A stretch of DNA of 64,000 bases from contig NZ_JAMQJY010000004.1 in assembly GCF_023703085.1 (NCBI RefSeq), forward strand, positions 62,001-126,000, given 5' to 3'. A program made the translations under genes and the position numbers. This document shows, in pieces, positions 37,442-46,939 of this stretch; within the stretch, counting starts at the first letter, position 1; every line of letters starts with the position of its first letter. Under the pieces are notes generated by a model, which worked only from the letters and a program-made list of their open reading frames with translations, was not told where the DNA came from and did no database searches. The DNA is from Alkalicoccobacillus plakortidis (lineage in GTDB: Bacteria; Bacillota; Bacilli; Bacillales; Bacillaceae_D).

Positions 37442-38020
37442 TTATTTCTTGCAGCTTAGTATATAAGCTGGAGGAACATTTCTGTATTCTTTTTCAATTT
37501 GAATATGAGGAAAAAAACGTTCCATATAAGCTATTTTTAATTTAGTGTATTGAAAAGTAATGAAGAGTCCATTTTGATTTAAGATGTTTAGAGTATTAGT
37601 TAGAATTTTATCAGACATTTCAGTAGGTAGACTAGCGAATGGGAGACCAGATACGATAAAATCCACAGAGGTAATATTAAGGTCATTAAGGTGCTTTTCA
37701 ATATTTTCCGCAGAATCATTAATAATAAAAAGATTTGGTTCATTTTCAAAGTTCTCTTTGAGGATATTGAAAAACTCTTTATTGTATTCAACTAGAACAA
37801 TTGTTGTTTCTTTTTTGCGTCTTTTCAGTATTTCTTTAGTAAAAGCACCCGTACCAGATCCATATTCAATAATACAGTTTGCAGTTTTAAAGTTCACTTG
37901 ATCTAACATTTTATAGCTAAGGTACTTGGAACTGGGTAGGACTGCGCCTACTGTTCTTGGGTTAGTTATATATTGTGTTAAAAATTTTATATTTCTCAAG
38001 ACGCCTTGCACCTCATTCAT
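37442..38020 (-). CDS. SAM-dependent methyltransferase (PmtA / rRNA adenine dimethylase-like)
   Basis: 192 residues. SAM-binding motif I IIEYGSGTGAFTKEIL, then VLVEYNKEFFNIL and the motif IV region VDFIVSGLPFASLP. The PFAS-type motif is like bacterial phospholipid N-methyltransferases (PmtA) and KsgA relatives. In Bacillus such genes precede two-component systems that respond to membrane-active agents. Start not firm: no good ribosome binding site before ATG 38020. First gene of the methyltransferase-regulator-kinase-micropeptide operon. Confidence 0.82.
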   Translation of the reverse strand: MNEVQGVLRNIKFLTQYITNPRTVGAVLPSSKYLSYKMLDQVNFKTANCIIEYGSGTGAFTKEILKRRKKETTIVLVEYNKEFFNILKENFENEPNLFIINDSAENIEKHLNDLNITSVDFIVSGLPFASLPTEMSDKILTNTLNILNQNGLFITFQYTKLKIAYMERFFPHIQIEKEYRNVPPAYILSCKK

Positions 38021-38164
38021 TTAGTATGAGCACAAGTGTATAAAACAAATCTTAATTATTAAGTGCAAAAAACCTTAATAATTCTTAAGATCTAGAATTC
38101 ATTCGTAAACATGGTGAAGAGTGGATTTAGTAGGAATTTATTAAGACATATCTATTAAAATCTT

Positions 38165-38220
38165 TATATAAGTAAATCGTTATATAATAATTGACTTATA
38201 TAAAACGCTTATAATATACT
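38165..38220 (+). promoter_or_regulatory. Promoter and ArsR operator of the ars operon
   Basis: TTGACT (38191-38196), 18-base spacer, TATACT (38215-38220). Overlapping the -35 box is a perfect inverted repeat, TATATAAGT (38165-38173) and ACTTATATA (38194-38202), the expected layout for ArsR repression. Confidence 0.6.
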
Positions 38221-38243
38221 TCGTTTTGAAAGGAGTCGGGACA

Positions 38244-38588
38244 ATGGTACATATACAGAAGCTAGAAACAGCGGATACGGTTACTTGTTTGAAAATTATA
38301 AGCGATCCAACTAGATTGTTAATATTAAAACTTGTTGAGAAGAAAGAGTATTGTGTGTGTCAGTTTGTTGAGATGTTTGAAACTAGCCAACCAGCAATCA
38401 GTCAACATATTAAAAAACTGAAGAAGCTGCACTTATTAAATGAAAACAGAAGAGGACAGTGGAGACATTACTCTCTTAATGTAAGTTCTCCATATTTTCA
38501 AGTAGTGAAATCTATTTTAGATCAAGTAGATCATGATGATCCTTCTCTAATAGAAGCATTAAAAAAAGAAAGACCGGTTCAATGCTAG
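38244..38588 (+). CDS. arsR: ArsR arsenical-responsive repressor
   Basis: 114 residues from ATG 38244 (AAAGGAG eight bases upstream). Winged helix with [33 protein letters not shown] and GQWRHYSLN. The metalloid-binding pair is in EYCVCQF on the recognition-helix region, as in Staphylococcus/Bacillus-type ArsR; a C-terminal Cys (PVQC) could be a further ligand. First gene of arsRBC. Confidence 0.92.
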   Translation: MVHIQKLETADTVTCLKIISDPTRLLILKLVEKKEYCVCQFVEMFETSQPAISQHIKKLKKLHLLNENRRGQWRHYSLNVSSPYFQVVKSILDQVDHDDPSLIEALKKERPVQC

Positions 38589-38607
38589 TCAGAGGAGGAA
38601 ATTAACC

Positions 38608-39906
38608 TTGAGTTCAGTCATCTTAGCATCTACTATTTTTATTTTGACAATTGTTTTAGTCATTTGGCAGCCAAAAAATCTTAATATTGGGTGGTCGGCT
38701 TGTGGTGGGGCAATTTTGGCTCTGTTGTTTGGAGTTGTAAGCTTTACTGATGTAATGGACGTAACAGGTATTGTTTGGAATGCCACTTTAACATTTATTG
38801 CTATCATTATTATCTCGCTTATTTTAGATGAAATTGGTTTCTTTGAATGGTCAGCTTTACACATGGCAAGAATGGCCAAAGGTAATGCTGTTCTTATGTT
38901 TGTATATGTATGTATATTAGGCTCTGTTGTCGCTGCGTTTTTCGCTAATGATGGAGCAGCTTTAATTCTAACTCCTATTGTTTTATCAATGGTACGTTCA
39001 CTTAAATTTAATGAAAAGATGGTTTTTCCATTCATTATAGCGAGTGGGTTTATAGCCGATACAACTTCCCTACCTTTAGTGGTTAGTAATTTGGTGAATA
39101 TTGTCTCTGCTGATTATTTTGGAATTGGGTTCGTTGAATATGCGACACGTATGATCGTACCAAACTTTTTTGCCTTAGTAGCAAGTATTCTAGTCCTTTA
39201 TCTTTATTTTAGAAAACAGATCCCAAAACGATATGATTATTCAGAACTGCAAGATCCTGTGGACGTTATTAAAGATCATAAGATGTTTCGTCTGTCTTGG
39301 TTTGTGCTAGGTGTATTGTTTATTGGTTATTTAGTAAGTGAGTTCTTACATATACCAGTTTCAATTGTTGCCGGTAGTATCGCACTTATTTTCTTGGTAT
39401 TTGCTAGTAAAAGTACAGCAGTTGAAACACGAAAGGTGCTAAGCGGTGCTCCGTGGAATATTGTCTTCTTTTCCATTGGTATGTATGTAGTTGTGTATGG
39501 ACTTCGTAATGTTGGTCTGACAGATGTTTTATCTGAAGTGATTCAGGTTGTAGCCGATCAAGGTCTTTTTGCAGCGACAATGGGCATGGGTTTTATAGCG
39601 GCAATACTATCTTCAATTATGAACAACATGCCTACTGTTTTAATTGATGCGATTGCGATAGCAGGAACTGATACAACAGGATTAACAAGAGAGGCATTAA
39701 TCTACGCAAATGTAATTGGGGCGGATCTTGGGCCGAAGATTACACCAATTGGTTCATTGGCAACTTTGTTATGGCTTCATGTTTTAACTCAAAAAGGAGT
39801 TAAAATCTCTTGGGGCACTTATTTTAAAACTGGGATTATCATCACTCTACCAGTATTATTTATCACTCTAATGGGGCTATATCTATGGTTACTTATTATT
39901 CATTAA
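38608..39906 (+). CDS. arsB: ArsB arsenite efflux membrane protein
   Basis: 432 residues, about 11-12 hydrophobic segments, from TTG 38608 (GAGGAGG nine bases upstream). Features of the ArsB/NhaD permease family: [53 protein letters not shown] and [14 protein letters not shown], with the characteristic NIVSADYF. Exports arsenite and antimonite. Between arsR and arsC, in the same transcript. Confidence 0.95.
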   Translation: MSSVILASTIFILTIVLVIWQPKNLNIGWSACGGAILALLFGVVSFTDVMDVTGIVWNATLTFIAIIIISLILDEIGFFEWSALHMARMAKGNAVLMFVYVCILGSVVAAFFANDGAALILTPIVLSMVRSLKFNEKMVFPFIIASGFIADTTSLPLVVSNLVNIVSADYFGIGFVEYATRMIVPNFFALVASILVLYLYFRKQIPKRYDYSELQDPVDVIKDHKMFRLSWFVLGVLFIGYLVSEFLHIPVSIVAGSIALIFLVFASKSTAVETRKVLSGAPWNIVFFSIGMYVVVYGLRNVGLTDVLSEVIQVVADQGLFAATMGMGFIAAILSSIMNNMPTVLIDAIAIAGTDTTGLTREALIYANVIGADLGPKITPIGSLATLLWLHVLTQKGVKISWGTYFKTGIIITLPVLFITLMGLYLWLLIIH

Positions 39907-39925
39907 ATGTTGGGGGAGAAATAGG

Positions 39926-40348
39926 ATGACTAAAAAGATCATTTATTTTCTTTGTACAGGAAATTCATGTAGAAGCCAAATGGCGGAAGGTTGGGCAAAA
40001 GAATATGTAGTAACAAGTGAGTGGGATGTATACAGTGCTGGGATCGAAGCACATGGGTTGAATCCGAGTGCTGTGAAGGCAATGAAAGAGGTCGGGGTTG
40101 ATATTTCTAATCAAACATCAGATATTATTGATACTGATTTGTTAAACAACGCAGACTTTGTGGTTACATTATGTGGCGATGCAGCAGATAAATGTCCAGT
40201 GACTCCTCCACACGTAAAACGAGATCATTGGGGATTTGATGATCCCGCAAAAGCAGAAGGTACAGATGAAGAGAAATGGGCATTCTTTCAGCGTGTTAGA
40301 GATGAAATAGCTGAGCGAATTAAACGGTTCTCGGAAACGGGTGAGTAA
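39926..40348 (+). CDS. arsC: ArsC arsenate reductase, thioredoxin-coupled
   Basis: 140 residues, low-molecular-weight phosphatase fold: P-loop CTGNSCRS (nucleophile Cys10), and the redox pair Cys83 and Cys90 in [16 protein letters not shown]. These form the Cys10-Cys82-Cys89 relay of B. subtilis/S. aureus ArsC, recycled by thioredoxin. Reduces arsenate to arsenite for export by ArsB. RBS GGGGGAG. Confidence 0.96.
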   Translation: MTKKIIYFLCTGNSCRSQMAEGWAKEYVVTSEWDVYSAGIEAHGLNPSAVKAMKEVGVDISNQTSDIIDTDLLNNADFVVTLCGDAADKCPVTPPHVKRDHWGFDDPAKAEGTDEEKWAFFQRVRDEIAERIKRFSETGE

Positions 40349-40456
40349 ACACTTTTCAAGCTATATTACTTTTCTGTGATCACAAAATCCGTTCTCATTA
40401 GGGCTTAAATTAGTTGCCACTATTCTTTTAAATACAAGTAAATAAAAACTAATGGT

Positions 40457-40486
40457 ACCAAGGCTTTTGAGCTTTGGTTTTTTTTG
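40457..40486 (+). terminator. Rho-independent terminator of the ars operon
   Basis: ACCAAGGC ... GCTTTGGT with T8; same stem type as the terminators in repeat copies A and D. Confidence 0.8.
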
Positions 40487-40491
40487 TGTTT

Positions 40492-41030
40492 CTACTCTTT
40501 TAAAAAGGAATCTTCAATATATTTTTTTGCCCAATTGCACCAATCTAAGTACATCTTTGAATAACGAATACCATATTCGATCGTTAACATCGTACCCATG
40601 TCATTTTCTCCTTGATTACTATAATGGTCTCTCCATCTTGTTGACATTTCTAATACTTTTTTTCTCTTTCTATGACATCTTCAATTAATTTAATCATATC
40701 TTCAACCGTTAAAACATTAAATGCAGTGGTCTTAATAAGGAATTCATCTTTAATTTTAGCCGGTTTTAATGGCTGATCTATAACCCATTGCACTAAATCT
40801 TTTCTACCTTGATCTGTAAGAGAATAGATTTTTTTATTGGGAGAGGTTTGTTGAATAACTAATTCATGATGTATTAATCCCTTGTTCTCCATTTTATGCA
40901 ACTCAGTATAAATTTGACTATGAGTGGAGTTCCAAAAATACACCATCTGTTCTTTGAATATCCTAACAACATCATAACCAGTTGCGGGCTTTTTAGAGAT
41001 GATACCTAATAAGGCATAGCGTAAGCTCAT
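40492..41030 (-). pseudogene. PadR-family transcriptional regulator, frameshifted at an A-run
   Basis: About 179 residues rejoined. Winged-helix N-terminal part intact: LGIISKKPATGYDVVRIFKEQMVYFW, QIYTELHKMENKGLI and TSPNKKIYSLTDQGRKDLVQWV. The first frame stops at 40650-40652 after IEREKKY; the next frame continues VLEMSTRWRDHYSN ... YGIRYSKMYLDWC to a stop at 40492, the typical PadR C-terminal coiled coil. The shift is at an A7 run, one base short of the expected A8. It lies divergent from the yisL-ctaA unit, which carries a PadR-like operator. Confidence 0.83.
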
Positions 41031-41126
41031 AAAACCATCAATCCCTTAACATTTGTCTATATATCGAAATTATATCACATAAACTTGACTCCATTGATTG
41101 AATCTGATTAATATGTATATAGTTTA

Positions 41127-41146
41127 ATATGTCTAAAATGACATAT
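41127..41146. promoter_or_regulatory. Candidate PadR operator
   Basis: ATATGTC (41127-41133), spacer TAAAAT, GACATAT (41140-41146). It contains ATGT-N8-ACAT, the known PadR binding pattern, between the padR gene and the yisL-like gene. Confidence 0.55.
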
Positions 41147-41162
41147 GGGGAGGGGTTTGTTT

Positions 41163-41492
41163 ATGTATGATTTTTTATATCAGGTTCATGTAGGCACGTG
41201 GATCATTTTACTTGTGTTTGTTGTGTTAAATATGTTCTACAGATCTACTATTTTGAAAATGCTATTCCGTCTCTGTTCCATTTTTATGTTGGGGTCTGGT
41301 GTAGGCTTAGCACTACATATGTCTTTTCCTATTATATTTATCGTTAAATTAATTTTGGCTTTACTTCTAATAGGGTTAACAGAAATGGTTTTGAAAAAAG
41401 AGAATCCGAGAGAGGAATCTTTTCTATTAATCTTGATTAGTGGACTATTTTTTCTGCTTGTCCTAATTGGATTTGGGATCATAAGGTTTTAA
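41163..41492 (+). CDS. YisL-like membrane protein (UPF0344 family)
   Basis: 109 residues from ATG 41163 (GGGGAGGGG ten bases upstream); an ATG at 41145 lies in the operator. Four hydrophobic helices: HVGTWIILLVFVVLNMFY, FRLCSIFMLGSGVGLALH, IFIVKLILALLLIGLTEMVL and LLILISGLFFLLVLIGFG. The pattern and length match the YisL family of unknown function. First gene of an operon with a hydrolase and ctaA, with a PadR-type operator in front. Confidence 0.75.
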   Translation: MYDFLYQVHVGTWIILLVFVVLNMFYRSTILKMLFRLCSIFMLGSGVGLALHMSFPIIFIVKLILALLLIGLTEMVLKKENPREESFLLILISGLFFLLVLIGFGIIRF

Positions 41493-42241
41493 TGATGAAA
41501 AAACTATTTAATAAAAAAATACTAATTATTGCATGCATCTTGATAATGGTAAGCTTCTTATCTTTTTATAAATGGACACAGGTAACATACGAAGCTATTA
41601 ATAGTTCACAGATTGAACTGGAAGAAACCAAGCAATTAGAAGAAGGTTGGCTAATATACTCTGCTGAACAGGCAGATAAAGGGTTGATTCTTTATCCTGG
41701 TGCAAAAGTAGAAGCTAATGCTTATGCGTACTTAGCGCAAGAACTATCGAAACAGAATATTACGGTCGCTATACCGTCTGTCACGTTAAACCTACCAATT
41801 ATTGATCTATCAAAAGCACTCGAAATGATTGATGGCAACGATGCAATGGAGTGGTATGTTGGTGGACATTCAATGGGAGGTGCTGCAGCAGCGATGTTTG
41901 CAGATCAACAGTTAGATAAAGTTAATGGTTTGGTGCTACTTGGATCATATGCAGCAGATAATGACTATTTAAAAGAATCTAGTTTACCTGCCTTATCTAT
42001 TAGTGGCTCAGAGGATGGATTGAGCACGCCCGATAAAATTAAAGAGAACAGTAGAAACATACCTCAAACAACCGAGTTTGTTGAAATTAAGGGTGGGAAT
42101 CATGCTTTTTTCGGTGATTATGGTAGTCAAAAGGGTGATAATGAAGCTCAAATAACAGTTAGCGAGCAACAAGAAATTATCATAGATACAATTGTTCAAT
42201 GGTTAGAGAGTGTCGAATTTTCAGGAGGGGAAAATGGGTAA
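41492..42241 (+). CDS. Alpha/beta hydrolase, membrane-anchored
   Basis: 249 residues. N-terminal hydrophobic anchor (residues ~9-28), then a hydrolase domain: nucleophile elbow GGHSMGGAAAAMFA with Ser, an Asp in SGSEDGLSTPDK and a His in KGGNHAFFGDYGSQKGD. Belongs to the PF12695-type alpha/beta hydrolases. The start overlaps the yisL stop and the 3' end overlaps ctaA start by 8 bases, so it is in one operon. Substrate unknown, presumably an extracytoplasmic ester. Confidence 0.85.
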   Translation: MMKKLFNKKILIIACILIMVSFLSFYKWTQVTYEAINSSQIELEETKQLEEGWLIYSAEQADKGLILYPGAKVEANAYAYLAQELSKQNITVAIPSVTLNLPIIDLSKALEMIDGNDAMEWYVGGHSMGGAAAAMFADQQLDKVNGLVLLGSYAADNDYLKESSLPALSISGSEDGLSTPDKIKENSRNIPQTTEFVEIKGGNHAFFGDYGSQKGDNEAQITVSEQQEIIIDTIVQWLESVEFSGGENG

Positions 42242-43121
42242 ATTGAGAGTCTATTCATTTTTTACAATGATTGTTGTGCTGTTTGTTCTCTTACAAGGCT
42301 CCATTGTGACCAAAACAGGGTCGGGTCAAGGGTGTGGAACGACGTGGCCTCTCTGTTTTGGAGAGCTGATCCCATATAACCCCACGTTAGAGACCATTAT
42401 TGAATACACTCATCGCTTAATCTCTAGCTTTGCGGGGATGTTGGTTCTCGTTCTATCTTTTTGGTCTTGGCATAAGTTATCTTATATTAAAGAAATAAAG
42501 TTCTTTGCAGCCCTAGCTTCTTTAGCGATTATTGTTCAAGGATTAATGGGAGCAGGACAAGTTGTATTTGGACAACCTCCAGTAATAATGGCTTTACATT
42601 TTGGATTTTCCGCTGTTTCTCTTGCGGCAGTCTTTACAATTTTCCTCTTTACGTTTGAAAATAAACTTGAACCTTTTAAAATAAATGTGAGCATATATTT
42701 CAGGCGTTATGTTATTGCAATAGCTTTATATTCTTATGCTGTTATTTATACAGGAGCGTTTGTAAAACATATGGGGGCTGCTACAGCTTGCGCAGGGTTC
42801 CCACTATGTGACGGTAAATTTGTTTTATTTAACGATGGAATGGTTGTTTTTGCTCAAATGTTTCATCGGATTTCAGGAATGTTTTTATCCGTTTTAGTGG
42901 TGTTGTTATTTATATGGATAGTAGTGAGATATAGGGGACAGCGCTTATTAATGTGGATAGGTTCAGCAGGAGTTTTATTAGTGATCATACAACTCCTAAG
43001 CGGAGTAGGGATGGTTTTAACTAAGAATCAGAATCTAACTATAGGTATTATTCATGCTTTAACTATATCAATCCTTTTCTCTATCTATACATACACGATT
43101 GTACTATCAAGAAGAAAATAA
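42234..43121 (+). CDS. ctaA: Haem A synthase CtaA
   Basis: 295 residues, eight transmembrane helices, from ATG 42234 (AGGAGGGG five bases upstream). Oxidises haem O to haem A for aa3-type cytochrome oxidase. All four conserved haem-ligating histidines are present: His60 in YTHRLIS, then ALHFGFS, MFHRISG and IIHALTI, and the loop cysteine pair Cys34/Cys41 in CGTTWPLC plus CAGFPLC later. Odd context: normally next to ctaB-ctaCDEF or alone; here it follows a hydrolase under a PadR-type operator, suggesting a second copy. Confidence 0.95.
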   Translation: MGKLRVYSFFTMIVVLFVLLQGSIVTKTGSGQGCGTTWPLCFGELIPYNPTLETIIEYTHRLISSFAGMLVLVLSFWSWHKLSYIKEIKFFAALASLAIIVQGLMGAGQVVFGQPPVIMALHFGFSAVSLAAVFTIFLFTFENKLEPFKINVSIYFRRYVIAIALYSYAVIYTGAFVKHMGAATACAGFPLCDGKFVLFNDGMVVFAQMFHRISGMFLSVLVVLLFIWIVVRYRGQRLLMWIGSAGVLLVIIQLLSGVGMVLTKNQNLTIGIIHALTISILFSIYTYTIVLSRRK

Positions 43122-43260
43122 AATGCGTAAGCTAAGTGAATTTGTTTACCTTACTAAATTCCTAAAATGAAGAATTAAGAAACCGTACTTTAAAGTATTA
43201 ATTATGTAGAGCTTTCTTCAAACTCTTAAGAATAAGCAAAATGCCTATCAACCATGAGCA

Positions 43261-43293
43261 AGAGAACCTTCTAAATTTCTTAGATGGTTCTCT
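43261..43293 (+). terminator. Hairpin after ctaA
   Basis: AGAGAACC (43261-43268) and GGTTCTCT (43286-43293) with a 17-base loop; weak T-run. The rest of 43122-43420 shows nothing. Confidence 0.55.
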
Positions 43294-43420
43294 GGCTTTA
43301 ATTTTCCTTATTTATCTTCAACTAGTCGTCCTAATGTAAAACATTAATTAACACCAACCCACGTCTTATAAGAATATCTATGATCATGTTATGGATTTAT
43401 TGGTATAGTGATTTAACTAA

Positions 43421-43873
43421 TCATAAAATTAACTTCATCCCATCATGACTTGCTACAAATCCTAGATTCTCATAGAAGTGATGAGCATCTTCTCTTTCTT
43501 TATCTGTAGTTAATTGAACCAATCCACAACCTTCAGTTTTTGCTAGGGTAATCGCTTCTTTAAATAGTTTGCGCCCTATTCCTTTTCCACGGTGCTTATT
43601 ATCAACACGAACTCCTTCAATCTGAGCACGTTTCATCCCCATTCTTGCTAAACCAGGAATAAACGTTAATTGTAGAAAACCTATGACTTGCTCGTTTTCT
43701 GTAGCTACAAGAATTTGGTTGCCTCTTTGATGTTCAATTTCTTTAAATGCGTCATAGTAAAAGTCAGGTAGAGGATCTTGATACTTCTCGCGTTTTGAAC
43801 CCAATGTATCGTCTGCTAACATACGTACAATATCTGGCAGATCATTTTTAAGTGCTTTTCTACATTTCATCAT
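43421..43873 (-). CDS. GNAT-family N-acetyltransferase
   Basis: 150 residues, from ATG 43873 (AAGG six bases upstream). GNAT fold with IVRMLADDTLG near the N terminus and the acetyl-CoA pocket VDNKHRGKGIGRKLFKEAI, followed by HHFYENLGFVASHDGMKL. The similar architecture to YjgM/PhnO-type enzymes suggests acetylation of a small amine. It sits alone between ctaA and a decayed gene. Confidence 0.88.
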   Translation of the reverse strand: MMKCRKALKNDLPDIVRMLADDTLGSKREKYQDPLPDFYYDAFKEIEHQRGNQILVATENEQVIGFLQLTFIPGLARMGMKRAQIEGVRVDNKHRGKGIGRKLFKEAITLAKTEGCGLVQLTTDKEREDAHHFYENLGFVASHDGMKLIL

Positions 43874-44056
43874 TATCATCCTTCTCTTTTTATCTCTAAT
43901 ATATCAAACATTCTCAAAGAAAATGTCTTAAAATAAAGTTAAATGGTTCGTTTATAGTTATATATGTTTTATTGTAGTTATAATATTATTATTGGTGTTA
44001 TTTGTAATGATTAAGATTTTTCGCAGTGGGGTATCAACTTGGCTAAGCAGTTGTAA

Positions 44057-44245
44057 TATGAATTCCCAACTGGTTATTATTATTCGCTGAATGAAGATCG
44101 AGATACGGTCAGGCTGCTTGAAGTAGATTCTAAAGATCAAGTTTAGAATATATCGATTGAAGAGTTTCAAACGTTATTGGTAGAACGGTACGAAAATGGT
44201 TATGGTGGCAGTGTAGAACCACAGCGCCAAATAAGCTGGCTGTAA
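44057..44245 (+). pseudogene. Degenerate gene fragment
   Basis: Frame YEFPTGYYYSLNEDRDTVR with an in-frame TAG at 44144, then NISIEEFQTLLVERYENGYG. Coding-like composition but interrupted, no start. Unknown origin. Confidence 0.35.
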
Positions 44246-44356
44246 TCTACAGTTGGTGCAGAGACGGTTTTGATTTCCAAGGTTTCTTTAATTGTTTGGA
44301 GAAAGAAGAAGTTTAAACACAATTGAAGACTTATAACGCAAAGGGGTTGCTTCACT

Positions 44357-44923
44357 ATGTTAGAGGGTCAGTTAATTGAATTACGTTCAGTAATTGAACA
44401 GGACTTAGAGGATGTTTTTAAGTGGAACAACGATGAAGAGCTAGTCACTCTTGCATCAGGAAGCGATAAACCTTTTCAAATAAATAACTCGATGGTTGGT
44501 TTAAAGCATTATTTAGAGAAGAATACGTTAGAAAACGATTTAGTAGAAGATGGGCAGTTTTTTTCTATTTATACGAAAGATACTGGTTGCCACATTGGTA
44601 AATGCGACTACCGTGATATTAACTGGATAGTAAGATCGGCGACTATTGGGATTATGATTGGTGAAAGAGATCATTGGGGAACTGGTCATGGTAAGGATGC
44701 TATAAAGGTACTTTTAAATTATCTATTTAATACACTTAACTTAAACCGAGTTCAGATTGATACATGGAGTGGGAATCAAAGAGCGATTCGATTTTTTGAG
44801 AATGCTGGGTTTGTAAAAGAGGGAGAGTTCAGAGAAGGAGAATATATTGACGGTCGTTTCTACAATACTATTATTATGTCTATTCTTAAGAACGATTACA
44901 TAGTAGATCAAAAAAAGAATTAA
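44357..44923 (+). CDS. GNAT acetyltransferase (RimL/SpeG-type)
   Basis: 188 residues. GNAT family of the RimJ/RimL kind: N-terminal LRSVIEQDLEDVFKWNNDEE, acetyl-CoA site GIMIGERDHWGTGHGKDAIKVLLNYLF, and the family motif NRVQIDTWSGNQRAIRFFENAGFVKEG. Such enzymes acetylate ribosomal protein N-termini, spermidine or antibiotics. RBS AAAGGGG. Ends in a perfect bidirectional terminator shared with the convergent binding-protein gene. Confidence 0.9.
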   Translation: MLEGQLIELRSVIEQDLEDVFKWNNDEELVTLASGSDKPFQINNSMVGLKHYLEKNTLENDLVEDGQFFSIYTKDTGCHIGKCDYRDINWIVRSATIGIMIGERDHWGTGHGKDAIKVLLNYLFNTLNLNRVQIDTWSGNQRAIRFFENAGFVKEGEFREGEYIDGRFYNTIIMSILKNDYIVDQKKN

Positions 44924-44969
44924 GAACAAAAAAGCTACGTGAGTTCTCTCACGTAGCTTTTTTGTTCTT
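44922..44969. terminator. Strong bidirectional terminator
   Basis: Perfect inverted repeat of 22-bp arms (44922-44943 and 44948-44969), core AAAAAAGCTACGTGAG, T-rich on both strands, between convergent genes. Confidence 0.9.
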
Positions 44970-44971
44970 AA

Positions 44972-45842
44972 TTAATCTAACCAGCTATCGACTACATCAC
45001 GATTTTCTTCGATCCATTGTGAAGCCGCTTCTTCATCATCTCCAAGTTCCTGCCTGAGGGAGAGAAGTGCTGATAATTGATCGTCATCAAAGAAACTATT
45101 TTTAAGCCATGTATCAACTTCAGGGAAGTCCTCTGCAAATCCATTACGTCCCATGTAATAAATATCATCGGGATCACCAAAGGCTTGATCAGGATCTTCT
45201 AGATATTTCAGATCATAATCTTCAAATGCATAATGTGGGCTCCATAACGTAACAACAATTGGATCTTGATTTTGATAAGCCGTGTCGAGCTGCTGCATCA
45301 TTGCTTGTTCAGATGAATTGGTAAGCTCGAATGACTCTAAATTATAATTTGGAATAACTTCTTCATTCATAATTTGCATAAGAGATGAGCCTGGATCAAT
45401 TCCAAGCTATCTTGGCATCGAACTCATCAATATGATCAACCAGATCAGATATTGAGTTAATATCCTCCATATAGGAAGGGACTACAAGACCGTTGTGAGC
45501 TCCTTCATACATGATTCCTTCCTCAGATATTTCCATCTCATCTGTATCTTTTGAAACATAGGATTGATCAGTAAATGGAAGCCAGGCTGGAAACGCAACA
45601 TCTAAATCTCCATTAGAGGTTCCTTCAAATAGAAAGGCTTTTTCAAAAGTCGTAATGTCGACATCATAGCCTTGCTCTTCTAAAAGTTGTTTCCAAACAT
45701 AAGCAAAGGCAGTGCCATCTGAATATGTAGTGTGACCAATTGTGATGGACCCACCTTCACCTGTGTTATCCCCGCCACATGCAGCAAGTGAGAAGGCAGA
45801 GGTAAGAATTACTCCGAATAAAACGTTTTTTCTACGAGACAT
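44972..45842 (-). pseudogene. Glycine betaine-type ABC substrate-binding lipoprotein, frameshifted
   Basis: OpuAC/ProX-type periplasm-equivalent binding protein (PF04069), about 289 residues rejoined. Start MSRRKNVLFG at 45842 with AGGAG upstream; lipobox LAAC. ITIGHTTYSDGTAFAYVWKQ and WLPFTDQSYV are typical for quaternary-amine binding. The first frame stops at 45396 after DAKIAWN; removing one T in GCTTGG (plus-strand CCAAGC, 45404/45405) gives DAKIAGIDPGSSLMQIM, the family ligand-loop sequence, and joins the C-terminal half. No permease or ATPase gene is nearby, so it is an orphan receptor. Confidence 0.86.
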
Positions 45843-46054
45843 TAATCGAACAACTCCTGAAATTTTTAATTGTATGTCCCCATTATTAATACCCACATTT
45901 CATGAAAAGAAACCCTTTAAGGAAAAGGGATACATTCACATGAGAGATGAGCATCGATAATGGAGGATACAATTGTTCCATTTTTGGGGATTATATATAG
46001 AGGAAGAGGGTATTGTTCGTTTAAGTGTATCTTTCATATAAGGAGCTGATTTGT

Positions 46055-46309
46055 ATGAATAGATTAGAAAAGGCGCTTATCCTTATCAAAATTGGATCCA
46101 TTGCAGTGGTACTTCCTCTTATTACAACTCAATCAGCTGGATACCTTTCAGGACATATAGCTTTTTACCTTATTTATATTCTTCTTGGACTCGTTTTAAT
46201 ATCAACAGGTGTAATAGAAGTAGCCATGAAAAAAACAAAGCAAGGCACCATAGGTATGGTTGGAGGCTGCTTTGTTTTGATCTTTTTACTAATGTTTAGC
46301 TTGAACTAG
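46055..46309 (+). CDS. Small membrane protein, unknown
   Basis: 84 residues from ATG 46055 (AAGGAG ten bases upstream). Two to three hydrophobic segments: IKIGSIAVVLPLITTQSAG, SGHIAFYLIYILLGLVLI and MVGGCFVLIFLLMFSL. No family recognised. Confidence 0.6.
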   Translation: MNRLEKALILIKIGSIAVVLPLITTQSAGYLSGHIAFYLIYILLGLVLISTGVIEVAMKKTKQGTIGMVGGCFVLIFLLMFSLN

Positions 46310-46346
46310 GAAGGTATAGAGGGCATTTGGTTTGTGTACTGCCTTC

Positions 46347-46843
46347 TTAATGGTTTGGTGAAGATAAAGCACAATCTAGAATCTCTTGATAGATATGGTG
46401 CCATCCATTATATAATCGACTAATTTCCGTAGGATCGACTAGGATACGCTCACATGATTCAAAACCAGCTTCAAATGTATGCATCTTATTGATCTGTAAT
46501 GTATGAAAAAGTTGGAAGCCCACTTTAGGATACTTACTTTGATCATTCCATTTAGCATTATTACTATGATCAACAATGATAAAACCTAATTGTTCACAAG
46601 TCCCCTCAACATACGCCTCTTCCATGACTTCTCGATGTAAACTCTCATCAGGGGTTTCTCCTTTGTCGATATGACCTCCTGGAAGTCCCATCCTCTGTGA
46701 TCTAAATTCACCAGTAGTATTCTGCCTTGCTTGAAACAGAATGCGTGAACACTTGTTATTAATTCAATCTGAGGTTTTCTAGAAGACTTAATCCACGTTA
46801 ACCTAACTTCTTCTTCACCCCAGCGCACAGTGGTCGATGCCAA
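46347..46843 (-). pseudogene. NUDIX hydrolase, frameshifted
   Basis: About 165 residues rejoined. The first frame encodes the N-terminal half to DHRGWDF; the second has the Nudix box GHIDKGETPDESLHREVMEE, which lacks only the usual Gly at its end (Tyr there). The joint reads GWDFPGGHIDKGE if one C is restored in TTCCAGG (plus strand near 46688-46694), a one-base loss in a C-run. Hydrolyses nucleoside diphosphate derivatives. Either decaying or a sequence error. Confidence 0.8.
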
Positions 46844-46939
46844 TAGACTCTCCCCCTAGTCATCTTTCATATTCTGTTGGTACAGTCTTCTATAGAGGAC
46901 CAGTCTATTCCTTTTTAACTCTAAAAGTTTACTGAACAA

